Below, one piece after another: positions 32,946-41,282 of a stretch of DNA of 64,000 nucleotides (the first letter of the stretch is position 1; every line of letters starts with the position of its first letter). Position numbers and translations under genes: made by a program. This stretch comes from Halomarina rubra (GTDB taxonomy: Archaea; Halobacteriota; Halobacteria; Halobacteriales; Haloarculaceae), in assembly GCF_023699475.1 (NCBI RefSeq), contig NZ_JALXFV010000002.1, forward strand, positions 667,393 to 731,392, given 5' to 3'. Under the pieces are notes generated by a model. That model was given only the letters and a program-made list of their open reading frames with translations. It was not told where the DNA came from and did no database searches.

Positions 32946-33974
32946 TCAGAGCTTCTCGGGGGCCAGTTCTTCGAGCGTCTGGTCGGCGCGCGCCTCGGCG
33001 CCGTTCGGGATGACGACGAGCGGCCGGTCGATGGCGTCGATGGCCGCGACGTCGCGCAACTGCTGGCGGGCCTCCTCGGGCGTGCCCGCGACGCCGAGCG
33101 TCGCGACCATCTCGTCGGTGACGGCCGCCGCGGCGTCGGGGCGGTCGCCCGCCCGCCACTTCTCGGCCACCTCGTCGGCCCCCTCGGGGAACCGCTGGGC
33201 GACGGCCTTCCGGTAGCCCTCGCCGTTGCCGACGTAGTACGCGACGTGTTCGCGGAGGTGCTGGCGGGCGGTGTCGGCGTCGTCGGCGACACAGCAGGGG
33301 ACGTACGGCGCGACGGTGATGTCGTCGGGGTCGCGGCCCGCCTCCTCGGCGTGCTCGGCGATGTAGTCGAAGGCGTCGCCGAGGTCCGGGAACGGCACGT
33401 TGTGGGGTATCCAGCCGTCACAGAGGCGGGCGACGACCCGGCGGTTGGCCGGGCCGAGCGCCGCGTGGTAGATGGGGACGTCCTGTCCGAGCGCCGGGAA
33501 GTCCGCCACCTCGAACGTCTCGCCGTCGTACTCGACGCGGCCGCTCCCGCTCAGGAACTCCTTGGTGAGTTCGATGGTCTCGTGGGCGCGCCGGACGGGG
33601 TTCGGGTCGTCCCACGTCATCCCGTGGAGGTCTTCGATGGCCTTCTGCGTCGAGGTGCCGACGCCGAGCGTGAACCGGCCGTCGGAGAGGCGGTCGACGC
33701 TCGCGGCCGTCATGGCGAGGACCGCGGGCGACCGGGAGTAGACGTTGAGGATGGCCGTCCCGAGGTCGATACTCGTGGTGTTCGCCGCGATGTCGGTGAC
33801 GCGGACGACGCCCGACTCGTACCACAGTTCGTTCGTCCACGCCGAGTCGTAACCCAACTGCTCGGCGCGCACCGCGAACCCGGTCGGGTCCTCCAGCGAC
33901 GGGGAGACGAGGATACCGACGCGGTCGAGGGTCGACCCCTCGTCCTGCGAGTCGTCCGCGGAGTCGGCGCTCAT
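32946..33974 (-). CDS. LLM-class F420-dependent oxidoreductase
   Basis: A 342-residue paralogue of the oxidoreductase at 21698. It has the same motif order: AEQLGYDSAWTNELWYES (about 38-55), LGTAILNVYSRSPAVLAMTAAS and GRFTLGVGTS. Sequence identity between the two looks moderate, so they probably have different substrates. Its start overlaps the stop of the upstream CoA-transferase gene (ATGA), so the pair is co-translated and probably works on one acyl-CoA or related substrate. Confidence 0.9.
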   Translation of the reverse strand: MSADSADDSQDEGSTLDRVGILVSPSLEDPTGFAVRAEQLGYDSAWTNELWYESGVVRVTDIAANTTSIDLGTAILNVYSRSPAVLAMTAASVDRLSDGRFTLGVGTSTQKAIEDLHGMTWDDPNPVRRAHETIELTKEFLSGSGRVEYDGETFEVADFPALGQDVPIYHAALGPANRRVVARLCDGWIPHNVPFPDLGDAFDYIAEHAEEAGRDPDDITVAPYVPCCVADDADTARQHLREHVAYYVGNGEGYRKAVAQRFPEGADEVAEKWRAGDRPDAAAAVTDEMVATLGVAGTPEEARQQLRDVAAIDAIDRPLVVIPNGAEARADQTLEELAPEKL

Positions 33975-35131
33975 CGGACCACCCCCATCTCGCGGAGGTC
34001 GGCGAGGTCGGCGGCGTCGTACCCCACCGCGCCGAGGAGAGCGTCGGTGTGCTCGCCGTGGCCGGGCGCGGACTCGTCGGTCTCCGGGCGGTCACACACC
34101 GCGGGGAAGCCGAGGCGGGGGCGGGCGTCCTCGGAGTCGACGACGACACGCTCGCGGAAGCTCTCGTCGTCGACGGCCTCGCCGATGGTGAGCACGGGTT
34201 CGACGGTCGTCTGCGGGCCGAGGTCGGCCCACTCGTCGCGAGTTCGCTCGGCGAAGATACCCTCGAGTTCCTCGCGGAGTGCGGCGCGCTCGGCCCCGTC
34301 GTCGGTCATGTGGTACTTCACGAGGTCCTCGCGGTCGACCGCCTCGCAGAACGCCGCCCAGAACTGCGGTTCGAGCGCCGCGAGCGTGACGTAGCCGTCG
34401 GCGGCCTCGTAGACGTCGTACCACGGGTACGCCCCCGTCAGCGCGGTCTCGCCGGGGCGAGGCCCGGCCTCCCCGCCGACCGCACCGTCGAACGCTTCGG
34501 CGGCGTGGGCCTGCCCGAACGTGAGCGCGACGTCGGCCATCGAGACGTCGACGTAGCTCCCGCCGTTGCCGAACTCGCGTGAGAGCAGACCCGAGGCGAC
34601 CGCGAACGCGGTGAACAGGCCGCCGCCGAGGTCGCCGACCTGGTAGCCCGGGACCCGAGGAGTCTCGTCCTCGTCCTCGCGGGTCAGGTCGAGCAGTCCG
34701 GCGCGACCGACGTAGTTGAGGTCGTGGCCCGCGCGGTCCGCGAGCGGCCCGGTCTGGCCGTAGCCGGTCAGCGAGACGTAGACGAGAGCTTCGTTGTGCT
34801 CACGGAGCGTCTCGTAGTCGACGCCGAGGCGCTCGACGACGCCGGGGCGGAACGACTCGACGACGACGTCGGCGGCCTCGACGAGCGCGTAGAACGCCTC
34901 GCGGCCGGCGTCGCGTTTGAGGTCGAGTGCGACGCTGCGCTTTCCGCGGTTGACGCCGTCGAACACCGCCCCGACGCCGTCGACCATCGGCGGCATGTGG
35001 CGGGCGTAGTCGCCGGCCTCGGTGTCCTCGACCTTCACCACGTCCGCGCCGAGGTCAGCGAGCAGTTGCGTCGCGTACGGCCCCGGCAACAGACGGGTGA
35101 GGTCGAGCACTCGTACGTCAGTGAGTTGCAT
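33971..35131 (-). CDS. CaiB/BaiF-family CoA-transferase
   Basis: A 386-residue class III CoA-transferase or alpha-methylacyl-CoA racemase-type protein. The N-terminus is VRVLDLTRLLPGPYATQLLADLGADVVKVED (about 6-36), the family's hallmark. NRGKRSVALDLK and the Asp/Tyr-rich GYGQTGPLADRAGHDLNY motif follow, and the catalytic Asp is probably in that last motif. The 386-residue length and the PGYQVGDLGGGLFTAF motif lean toward alpha-methylacyl-CoA racemase. It is overlapped by the F420 oxidoreductase in one operon and divergent from the acyl-CoA ligase. Confidence 0.9.
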   Translation of the reverse strand: MQLTDVRVLDLTRLLPGPYATQLLADLGADVVKVEDTEAGDYARHMPPMVDGVGAVFDGVNRGKRSVALDLKRDAGREAFYALVEAADVVVESFRPGVVERLGVDYETLREHNEALVYVSLTGYGQTGPLADRAGHDLNYVGRAGLLDLTREDEDETPRVPGYQVGDLGGGLFTAFAVASGLLSREFGNGGSYVDVSMADVALTFGQAHAAEAFDGAVGGEAGPRPGETALTGAYPWYDVYEAADGYVTLAALEPQFWAAFCEAVDREDLVKYHMTDDGAERAALREELEGIFAERTRDEWADLGPQTTVEPVLTIGEAVDDESFRERVVVDSEDARPRLGFPAVCDRPETDESAPGHGEHTDALLGAVGYDAADLADLREMGVVR

Positions 35132-35281
35132 ACCGCCGCGTGGTGGGGGTGAGGCATAAACGTCGGTGCCGGCGTTCCCACGCGACCACACGGCCTCCGT
35201 GCGGCCGGTGTGAGCCACCGGAGACCGAATCCGTCCCCCGAACGCATATGACCGAGTGCGTGTCATCTGTTGTCATCGACC

Positions 35282-36901
35282 ATGATGGACGTTCAGCTGA
35301 CCCTCGACCAGTTGCTCGCGCGGGCCGTCGACCTGTTTCCCGAGCGCGAGATCGTGACGAAGACGCCCGGCGGTGACCTGCACCGGTACACCTACGCCGA
35401 GATGGCCAGCCGGGTCGCGCAACTGGCCCACGCGCTCGACGACCTCGGTCTCGAAGCGGGCGACCGCGTGGCGACGGTGGCGGCGAACAACTACCGCCAC
35501 CTCGAACTGTACTTCGCGCCGGCGTGTTCGGGCCGCTCGATGCACATGTGCAACATGCGCCTGCCCGACGACCACTTCCAGTACATCGTCGCGGACGCCG
35601 ACGACCGGGTGCTGTTCGTCGACCCGGCGTTCGTCGAGACGGTGGAGGCGAACGCCGACGAACTCGACAGCGTCGAGCAGTACGTCGTGCTGGCCGACGA
35701 GGTGCCCGAGACCTCGCTGGAGCCGGTCGTCGCCTACGAGGACCTGCTCGACGGCCACCCGACGAGCTACGACTGGCCGGACCTCGACGAGGAGGCCGAG
35801 TGCGGGATGTGCTACACCTCGGGAACCACTGGAAAACCGAAGGGCGTCGCCTACAGCCACCGCGGCATCTACCTCCACAGCCTCATGTCGGGGCACACCG
35901 ACGCAAACGGTATCGGCGAGTCCGACGTGGTGTTACCGGTCGTCCCGATGTTCCACGCCAACGGCTGGGGCATCCCCTACGCGGCGACGTTCGTGGGCGC
36001 GAAACAGGTGTTGCCGGGCGTCCACACCGACCCCGGCTCCGTCGCGGATCTCATCGACGCCGAGGGGGTGACGATGTCCGCTGCCGTCCCGACGATCTGG
36101 CTGGAGATGGCGAACTACCTCGACGAGAATCCCGACGTCGACATCTCGAACATCGACCGACTGACCGTCGGGGGGAGCGCGCCACCGGAGTCGCTCATCC
36201 GTCGGTACGACGAGGAGTTCGACGCCCCCATCCTCCAGGGGTGGGGGATGACCGAGACGTCGCCACTGGGGACGCTGAGCGTCCTCCGCGAGGAACTCCG
36301 GGACGCCGACCCCGAGACGCAGTATCGCTACCGCGCGAAGGCCGGCATGCCCGTGCCGGGCGTCCAGATTCGCGTCCGCGACGAGGACGGCGGCGAGGTC
36401 CCTCGTGACGGCGAGACGATGGGCGAACTCCAGATTCGTGCCCCGTGGGTCGTCGACGAGTACCACCAGCGTCCCGAGGCGAACCGCGAGTCGTTCACCG
36501 CCGACGGGTTCCTCCGAACGGGCGACATCGCCACGATGGACGAGCAGGGGTACGTCGACGTCGTCGACCGCACGAAGGACGTCATCAAGTCCGGCGGGGA
36601 GTGGATATCGAGCGTCGACCTGGAGAACGAGTTGATGGCTCACGAGAGCGTCGCCGAGGCGACGGTCATCGCCATCGACCACGAGAAGTGGCAGGAGCGT
36701 CCGATGGCGTGTCTCGTCGTTCGGGAGGGCCACGAGGTGTCGAGCGAGGACCTCAACGACCACCTCGCGGAACGGTTCCCGAGTTGGTGGCTCCCGGACG
36801 CCTACGAGATTCGCGAGGCCATCCCGCGGACCTCCACCGGGAAGTTCGACAAGATGGCGCTCCGGCAGGAGTACGACGACGTCCGCCTCGGGCCGGAGTG
36901 A
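35282..36901 (+). CDS. AMP-forming acyl-CoA ligase
   Basis: A 539-residue acyl-CoA synthetase of the AMP-binding (ANL) family. The P-loop motif is YTSGTTGKPKGV (about 180-191). VGGSAPPESLI and GWGMTETSPLGTL (about 310-330), the hinge RTGDIATMDEQGYVDVVDRTKDVIKSGGEW (about 415-444) and the catalytic Lys in STGKFDKMALRQEY near 525 complete it. It activates a medium- or long-chain carboxylic acid for the enzymes encoded around it. ATG codons at 35282 and 35285 both fit. It lies 150 bases from, and divergent to, the CoA-transferase. Confidence 0.94.
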   Translation: MMDVQLTLDQLLARAVDLFPEREIVTKTPGGDLHRYTYAEMASRVAQLAHALDDLGLEAGDRVATVAANNYRHLELYFAPACSGRSMHMCNMRLPDDHFQYIVADADDRVLFVDPAFVETVEANADELDSVEQYVVLADEVPETSLEPVVAYEDLLDGHPTSYDWPDLDEEAECGMCYTSGTTGKPKGVAYSHRGIYLHSLMSGHTDANGIGESDVVLPVVPMFHANGWGIPYAATFVGAKQVLPGVHTDPGSVADLIDAEGVTMSAAVPTIWLEMANYLDENPDVDISNIDRLTVGGSAPPESLIRRYDEEFDAPILQGWGMTETSPLGTLSVLREELRDADPETQYRYRAKAGMPVPGVQIRVRDEDGGEVPRDGETMGELQIRAPWVVDEYHQRPEANRESFTADGFLRTGDIATMDEQGYVDVVDRTKDVIKSGGEWISSVDLENELMAHESVAEATVIAIDHEKWQERPMACLVVREGHEVSSEDLNDHLAERFPSWWLPDAYEIREAIPRTSTGKFDKMALRQEYDDVRLGPE

Positions 36902-37008
36902 CGGCCTCGCGCTCGTCACTCCCGACCTCGACGTGCCCCGATTCGGCACCCCACCACCACGCCGAGGCAAGCCCAAAGACGGTACTGTCTCGTCGTGTTG
37001 AACGTCGT

Positions 37009-37365
37009 ATGTCGCTGAGGTCCGAACCGTTCGACCCCGACGCGGCCCTCGACCGCTTCCAGAGCGCGTGGTCCGCCGAGACCAGCACGCGGTACTCGCC
37101 GGCGACCCCAGCTCGCGGGCAGTGTGGCGTCACCGCCCTCGTCGTCCAGTTGATACACGGCGGGACCATCGAACAGACCGTCGTCGGCGACGAGGCGCAC
37201 TTCTACAACCGCATCGACGGCGAGCGCTACGACCTCACCGCCGGTCAGTTCGACGACGCACCCGAGTACCGCGACGTCCCCGTCACGCGGGAGGCGGCAC
37301 TGACCGACACCACGACCGAACAGTACGCGACGCTCCTCCGGCGCTACCGAGCGCTTCTCGACTGA
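37009..37365 (+). CDS. YunG-like small protein
   Basis: A 118-residue protein with the YunG-like core: a first helix containing ALDRFQSAWSAETSTRYSP, GQCGVTALVVQLIHGGTI (about 42-59), HFYNRIDGERYDLTAGQF (about 68-85) and a C-terminal RYRALLD helix. This resembles a papain-fold (NlpC/transglutaminase-like) unit with Cys in GQCG and His in AHFYNR, so an amidase-like or binding role is possible. This is inference; YunG itself is uncharacterised. It sits between the acyl-CoA ligase and acyl-CoA dehydrogenase genes. Confidence 0.75.
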   Translation: MSLRSEPFDPDAALDRFQSAWSAETSTRYSPATPARGQCGVTALVVQLIHGGTIEQTVVGDEAHFYNRIDGERYDLTAGQFDDAPEYRDVPVTREAALTDTTTEQYATLLRRYRALLD

Positions 37366-37398
37366 GATTCGTCCGAGGGGCCGGCCGTCGGACCCAGC

Positions 37399-37406
37399 GG
37401 TTAAGC
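37399..37406 (+). promoter_or_regulatory. TATA-like box of the acyl-CoA dehydrogenase gene
   Basis: GGTTAAGC centred 27 bases before the ATG at 37429, consistent with a separate leaderless message for this gene. Confidence 0.4.
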
Positions 37407-37428
37407 CGGTTCGTGTGCAGGGTCCGAC

Positions 37429-38652
37429 ATGGCAACACAGGACACGCCCACCGACGGCGTCTCGTTCGCGGAACCCGAGGAGTGGCGACTGATTCGCACC
37501 TCGCTCGACGAGTTCGTCGAACGCGAGGTCGAACCCCTCGAAGAGGAACTGGGTGAGACGTGGTCGAACCCACGGCTGCGCCACGACGCCGACGGCCGCT
37601 GGGTCGACGAGGCCATCGAGGCCGTCGAGACCGTTCGCCAGAAGAGCGCCGAGGCGGGCTTCTACGCGATGAACATCGCCGAGGAGTACGGCGGCGAGGG
37701 CGTCTCGAACGTGACGTGGTATCGCGCGAAGCGCCACGTCGCCAGCCACGGGACGGGGCTGGTCTCGCACGTGCTCGCCGGTCCGGAGGGGCCGAAACCG
37801 TTGCTCGCGAACGCCGAAGGCGAGCAGGTCGAGCGGTATCTCGAACCGGTCGTCCGCGGCGAACGGTCGACGGGGTTCGGCCAGACCGAACCCGGAGCGG
37901 GGTCGGACTCGCCGAACATGCAGACTCGCGCGGAGAGAGACGGCGACGAGTGGGTGTTGAACGGGACGAAACAGTGGATCACGAACGCCCCCTACGCCGA
38001 CTTCCTGCAGGTGTTCGCCCGGACGACGCCCCAGGAGGAGGCGGGCCGCTACGGCGGCATCACCTGCTTCCTCGTCGAACGCGACGAGTACGAGGTGGGC
38101 AGCCTGAACAACGCCGTCGGCTCGGTCGGGATGCAGTCGGAGGTCCACTTCGACGACGTCCGACTGGGCGAAGAGCGCGTGCTCGGGACCGTCGACGGCG
38201 CGTTCTACGAGGCGATGGGGTTCCTCTCGCTCGGACGGATGGAACTCGGTGCGGAGGCGGTGGGACACGCCGACCACCTGCTCGACCTGGGCACCGAGTA
38301 CGCCAACAGTCGCGAGGCGTTCGGTCGCTCCATCGGGACGTTCCAGGGTATCTCGCACAAACTCGCCGACGGTCGGGCGACCGTCGACGCCGCCGACGCG
38401 CTCGGCCTCCGCCTCGCCTGGAAGATGGACGCCGGCGAACAGGCTATCCGGGACGCCTCCTCGTTCAAGTACGTCGCGACGAACGCCTACTTCGACGTCG
38501 CAGACGACGTGGTCCAGGTCCACGGCGGGAACGGCCTCTCGGAGGACAACCCGTTCATGGACCACCTCCAGCTGGCGCGTCTGCTCCGCATCGTCGAGGG
38601 AACCGACGAGATTCAGCTCAACACCGTCGCGAAGCAGATGGGCGTCGAGTAA
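37429..38652 (+). CDS. Acyl-CoA dehydrogenase
   Basis: A 407-residue FAD-dependent acyl-CoA dehydrogenase. FGQTEPGAGSDSPNMQTRAERD (about 148-170) carries the FAD-interaction motif. NGTKQWITNAPYADF and FGRSIGTFQGISHKLADG are standard. The catalytic Glu lies in RIVEGTDEIQLNTVAKQM at the end. It introduces the alpha-beta double bond in an acyl-CoA, so together with the neighbouring ligase, CoA-transferase and hydroxyacid oxidase it fits a carboxylic-acid breakdown route. Confidence 0.94.
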   Translation: MATQDTPTDGVSFAEPEEWRLIRTSLDEFVEREVEPLEEELGETWSNPRLRHDADGRWVDEAIEAVETVRQKSAEAGFYAMNIAEEYGGEGVSNVTWYRAKRHVASHGTGLVSHVLAGPEGPKPLLANAEGEQVERYLEPVVRGERSTGFGQTEPGAGSDSPNMQTRAERDGDEWVLNGTKQWITNAPYADFLQVFARTTPQEEAGRYGGITCFLVERDEYEVGSLNNAVGSVGMQSEVHFDDVRLGEERVLGTVDGAFYEAMGFLSLGRMELGAEAVGHADHLLDLGTEYANSREAFGRSIGTFQGISHKLADGRATVDAADALGLRLAWKMDAGEQAIRDASSFKYVATNAYFDVADDVVQVHGGNGLSEDNPFMDHLQLARLLRIVEGTDEIQLNTVAKQMGVE

Positions 38653-38701
38653 CCGAGCGACGACCCGAAACAGCTTCCTGGGTCGGTCCACCGCGTCACC
38701 C

Positions 38702-39235
38702 ATGGACGACGCGGACCGACCGACGGAACCGGGAGAGTCCGGTGAACCGAGCGAGGCTCCCTCCGAGGAGACACTGACCGAGGAGACACCGGAGCGCATC
38801 GAGCCAGCGGCGAACGCGCTCGCGCCCGAGGCCCTCCAGTACCCCACGTTCGAGTTCGACGACGGCGAGGTCGGCGAGTACGGCGGCTTCGACATCTCGC
38901 AGGCGGCCGACCGGGACCGCGTGAGCGCGTGGCTCCGCGACCTCGCCGGCGGCCTGTCGAGTCACGACGTGGCCGTCGAGACGCCCGACGGGCACGTCCG
39001 CTTCGGTGTCGGGCCGAAGGCCGTCGAGATGTCCTTCGACCCCGACGAGGACTGCCGTGGCGACCTCGAAGTGACGTTCCGGTTCAGCGCGAAGGCGATG
39101 TTCGTCGCCGACGACCCCGACGCGGCCGCGGCCGGCGCTCGGGGTGGTCGGGGGTTCGTCCCCATCGAGGCGCTGACGACCGACCGCGAGACGTTCCACT
39201 GCTACAACTGGATTCGAGACCCGACCGACCCGTGA
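38702..39235 (+). CDS. Amphi-Trp-like domain protein
   Basis: A 177-residue protein with an acidic, disordered N-terminal 50 residues rich in Glu, Thr and Pro. A domain resembling the haloarchaeal 'amphi-Trp' fold (about 60-135) follows: FDISQAADRDRVSAWLRDLAGGL, VAVETPDGHVRFGV and LEVTFRFSAKAMFV. It ends with a C-terminal segment containing Trp and Cys. This family is small and its function unknown. The domain call rests on motif pattern, not exact identity, and is moderately sure. Confidence 0.6.
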   Translation: MDDADRPTEPGESGEPSEAPSEETLTEETPERIEPAANALAPEALQYPTFEFDDGEVGEYGGFDISQAADRDRVSAWLRDLAGGLSSHDVAVETPDGHVRFGVGPKAVEMSFDPDEDCRGDLEVTFRFSAKAMFVADDPDAAAAGARGGRGFVPIEALTTDRETFHCYNWIRDPTDP

Positions 39236-39334
39236 CCCGAGTTCTGTCGGAGAACCGATTGCTCTAGACCCACTACAGCGCCACTTACGGGTAGCGATAG
39301 GGAGATATACTCGGAAAGCCATTAGATGCTTGTT

Positions 39335-40096
39335 ATGTCGATTCCAGTACTCAACACTGCAGAGCGCGGCATCCGTCGGGCGGTCACCCGGAACGGGCTC
39401 GCGTTCATGGGCATCCTGTTCGTCATCGGTCTCCTGAGCGCGCTGCTCGACGTCGGTATCGCGAGCCTCGTGACGTTCGACCCTGCGGACCCGACCTCGA
39501 TAGAGGTCGCCGCCCCGGCGTTCGGGCTGGGGGTGCTGTCGTTCCTCCTCGGGGTGCTCAGTCTCGTCGTCATCATCGCGGCGACGCGCGTGTTCGTGAG
39601 TGACGACACCGAGACCGTCCCCCGCGAGGCGTTCACCCGACGGATGGGCTGGGCGTGGCTCAACGTGTTCGTCGGAACCATCGTGTACGCGTTCGTCGTC
39701 GCGCTGGGGTTCGTCGCGTTCGTGATTCCCGGGTTCTTCCTGCTCGTGGCGCTCGCGTTCTGGACCGTGTTCGTCGCAGTCGAGGACGAGAACCTGTTGA
39801 CCGCGATGCGCCGGAGCTGGGGGTTGACCCGCGGGAACCGCCTCAGCCTGTTCGCACTGGGCGTCGTCGCCGTGCTCGTCAGCATCGGCGTGGGCATCGC
39901 GTTCGGCCTCGTCAGCATCGTCGGCGGGCCGGTCGAACTCGTCCTCACGCAGGCGTCCTCGGCCATCACGACGGTCCTCGGCCTCGCCATCCTCACCACG
40001 GCCTACCGGACCCTGACCACCGAGGACGAGGAGCCTCCCGAGGCACCCACGGCCGACCCCGACGTGCCCGGCGCGGGTGCGAGCGGCGGCCTCTGA
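39335..40096 (+). CDS. Multi-helix membrane protein
   Basis: A 253-residue membrane protein with about six hydrophobic segments between residues 20 and 225, resembling the haloarchaeal DUF7847-type (glycerophosphodiesterase-membrane-domain-like) proteins. It has a short ERGIRRAVTRNG amphipathic start and a Pro/Glu-rich tail. ATG at 39335 is preferred over 39326 because the GATATACTC box at 39304-39312 lies 27 bases before it. Transport, signalling or lipid-related functions cannot be separated from sequence. Confidence 0.75.
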   Translation: MSIPVLNTAERGIRRAVTRNGLAFMGILFVIGLLSALLDVGIASLVTFDPADPTSIEVAAPAFGLGVLSFLLGVLSLVVIIAATRVFVSDDTETVPREAFTRRMGWAWLNVFVGTIVYAFVVALGFVAFVIPGFFLLVALAFWTVFVAVEDENLLTAMRRSWGLTRGNRLSLFALGVVAVLVSIGVGIAFGLVSIVGGPVELVLTQASSAITTVLGLAILTTAYRTLTTEDEEPPEAPTADPDVPGAGASGGL

Positions 40097-40181
40097 GCCG
40101 TCTCTCGTCCTCTTCTGCTGTTTTCGACGTTCCACTGTCGGACGTCGTCTCTCGTCCCCCGCTCGACGACGGCCGGTCCCC

Positions 40182-40670
40182 TCACTCCTCCAGACCGGCG
40201 ACGGCGTCGGCGACCTCGTCGCGAGGGGCGGGCGATATCCAGTCGTCGGCCACCCAGCGATAGCGTACCTCGCGGTCGGCGTCGACGACGAACGTCGAGC
40301 GCATCGGCGTGGAGACACCGGCCATCCCGTGGCGCTCGGTCATCAGGTCGTAGGCCTCGCCGGCGACGGCGTCGGTGTCGGCGTAGAGGCGGAACGGACT
40401 GTCGAGGTACCGCAGAAACGCGTTCTGGGCGTAGGGGCCGTCACGGCTGACGCCGACGACGGGCACGTCGAACTCGTCCCACCCCGCCCGTTCGTAGCGC
40501 TTCCACCAGTTCTCGGCGATGGCCGAGAAGGAGTGCGCCGAGAACACGAGCACCGCACCGCCGGTGTCGGTCTCGGCACACACCTCGGCGAACGGGGTCG
40601 AACGGAACGTCTCGCCGTCACACAGCAGCGTCCGGAAGTCGGGGGCGACGTCGCCCACCTCGGGTGGCAT
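40182..40670 (-). CDS. Peroxiredoxin-like thioredoxin-fold protein lacking the peroxidatic Cys
   Basis: A 162-residue protein of the AhpC/TSA-Redoxin fold: a start of VGDVAPDFRTLLCDGE, a core of VLVFSAHSFSAIAENWWKRYER and the stretch PVVGVSRDGPYAQNAFL. In active peroxiredoxins the motif F-T-x-V-C holds the peroxidatic Cys. Here it reads F-S-A-I-A, so Ala52 replaces that Cys, and the only Cys residues are 17 and 31. The protein is probably not a standard peroxidase. It may be a sensor, a chaperone or a partner of the divergent glutaredoxin, which shares its promoter region. Confidence 0.75.
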   Translation of the reverse strand: MPPEVGDVAPDFRTLLCDGETFRSTPFAEVCAETDTGGAVLVFSAHSFSAIAENWWKRYERAGWDEFDVPVVGVSRDGPYAQNAFLRYLDSPFRLYADTDAVAGEAYDLMTERHGMAGVSTPMRSTFVVDADREVRYRWVADDWISPAPRDEVADAVAGLEE

Positions 40671-40689
40671 GGACTCCCCTCGCTCGGCC

Positions 40690-40726
40690 GGGAGAAAAAA
40701 CCCGGTGCGCGTGGGTTTTTGCTCCC
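40690..40726. promoter_or_regulatory. Mirrored 14-bp inverted repeat over two divergent promoters
   Basis: The left arm GGGAGAAAAAACCC (40690-40703) and right arm GGGTTTTTGCTCCC (40713-40726) match at 13 of 14 positions as inverted repeats around a 9-base spacer. The A/T-rich cores centre at about 40697 and 40718. These are 27 bases from the two divergent start codons (40670 and 40745), so each arm doubles as a TATA-like element of a leaderless promoter. Confidence 0.6.
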
Positions 40727-40744
40727 GCGCTCCGTGGGTGGGGT

Positions 40745-40987
40745 ATGAGCCTCACCCTGTACCGACTCGAGGGCTGTCCGTACTGCGAACTCGTCGTCGA
40801 CCGTATGGAGGACCTCGACCTCGACTTCGAGAGCGTCTGGGTGGAGGGCCTCCACTCCAAGCGCGACGAGGTCAAACGCGTCTCCGGGCAGCGCGGCGTC
40901 CCAGTCCTCGTCGACGACTCGCGGGGGCTGACCATGGCCGAATCGGAAAAGATCGTCGAGTACCTCGACACCTCCTACGCCAACTGA
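40745..40987 (+). CDS. Glutaredoxin-like protein
   Basis: An 80-residue thioredoxin-fold protein with the dithiol active site CPYC at residues 11-14, the cis-Pro in GVPVLVDDS and a C-terminal ESEKIVEYLDTSY helix, as in glutaredoxin/GST-N-type proteins. Haloarchaea lack glutathione, so it likely works with gamma-glutamylcysteine or protein thiols (established knowledge). It is divergent from the Cys-less peroxiredoxin-like protein and shares a symmetric promoter with it. Confidence 0.85.
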   Translation: MSLTLYRLEGCPYCELVVDRMEDLDLDFESVWVEGLHSKRDEVKRVSGQRGVPVLVDDSRGLTMAESEKIVEYLDTSYAN

Positions 40988-41046
40988 GCGGCGCTCTCCA
41001 CCAGATCTGGCCACCGAGGGGTGTTGTTTCAAATCGAGTGACACAG

Positions 41047-41054
41047 CTATTTAC
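41047..41054 (+). promoter_or_regulatory. TATA box of the CxxC micro-protein
   Basis: CTATTTAC centred 27 bases before the ATG at 41077, a standard leaderless promoter. Confidence 0.5.
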
Positions 41055-41076
41055 GTGCCTACTCGAAAGTCGGGAT

Positions 41077-41235
41077 ATGGCCCGGTGCCAAAACTGCAGT
41101 TCGTTCGTCACGGAGGCGTACGTTCGGGTGTTCGCGCCGGACGGCATGGAGTCCGTCCGCGTCTGCCCGAACTGTGAAGACAAGCTCCGCGACGGCGCGG
41201 AGATCCGCGAGGCGCGGTCCTCTCGCGGCAACTGA
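41077..41235 (+). CDS. CxxC zinc-ribbon micro-protein, DUF7563 type
   Basis: A 52-residue protein with two CxxC pairs (CQNC at 4-7 and CPNC at 30-33), spaced as in a zinc ribbon. The layout CQNCSSFVT, YVRVFAPDGMESVRVC and CPNC is recalled as the haloarchaeal DUF7563 family, which is widespread and of unknown function. Small zinc-finger micro-proteins of this kind affect growth and gene expression in haloarchaea (general knowledge). The ATG is supported by a TATA box 27 bases before it. Confidence 0.82.
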   Translation: MARCQNCSSFVTEAYVRVFAPDGMESVRVCPNCEDKLRDGAEIREARSSRGN

Positions 41236-41282
41236 TTACTCCTGGCGCGGCGTCGCCGCGCCGATTCGTCCGTCCCGAGCAG

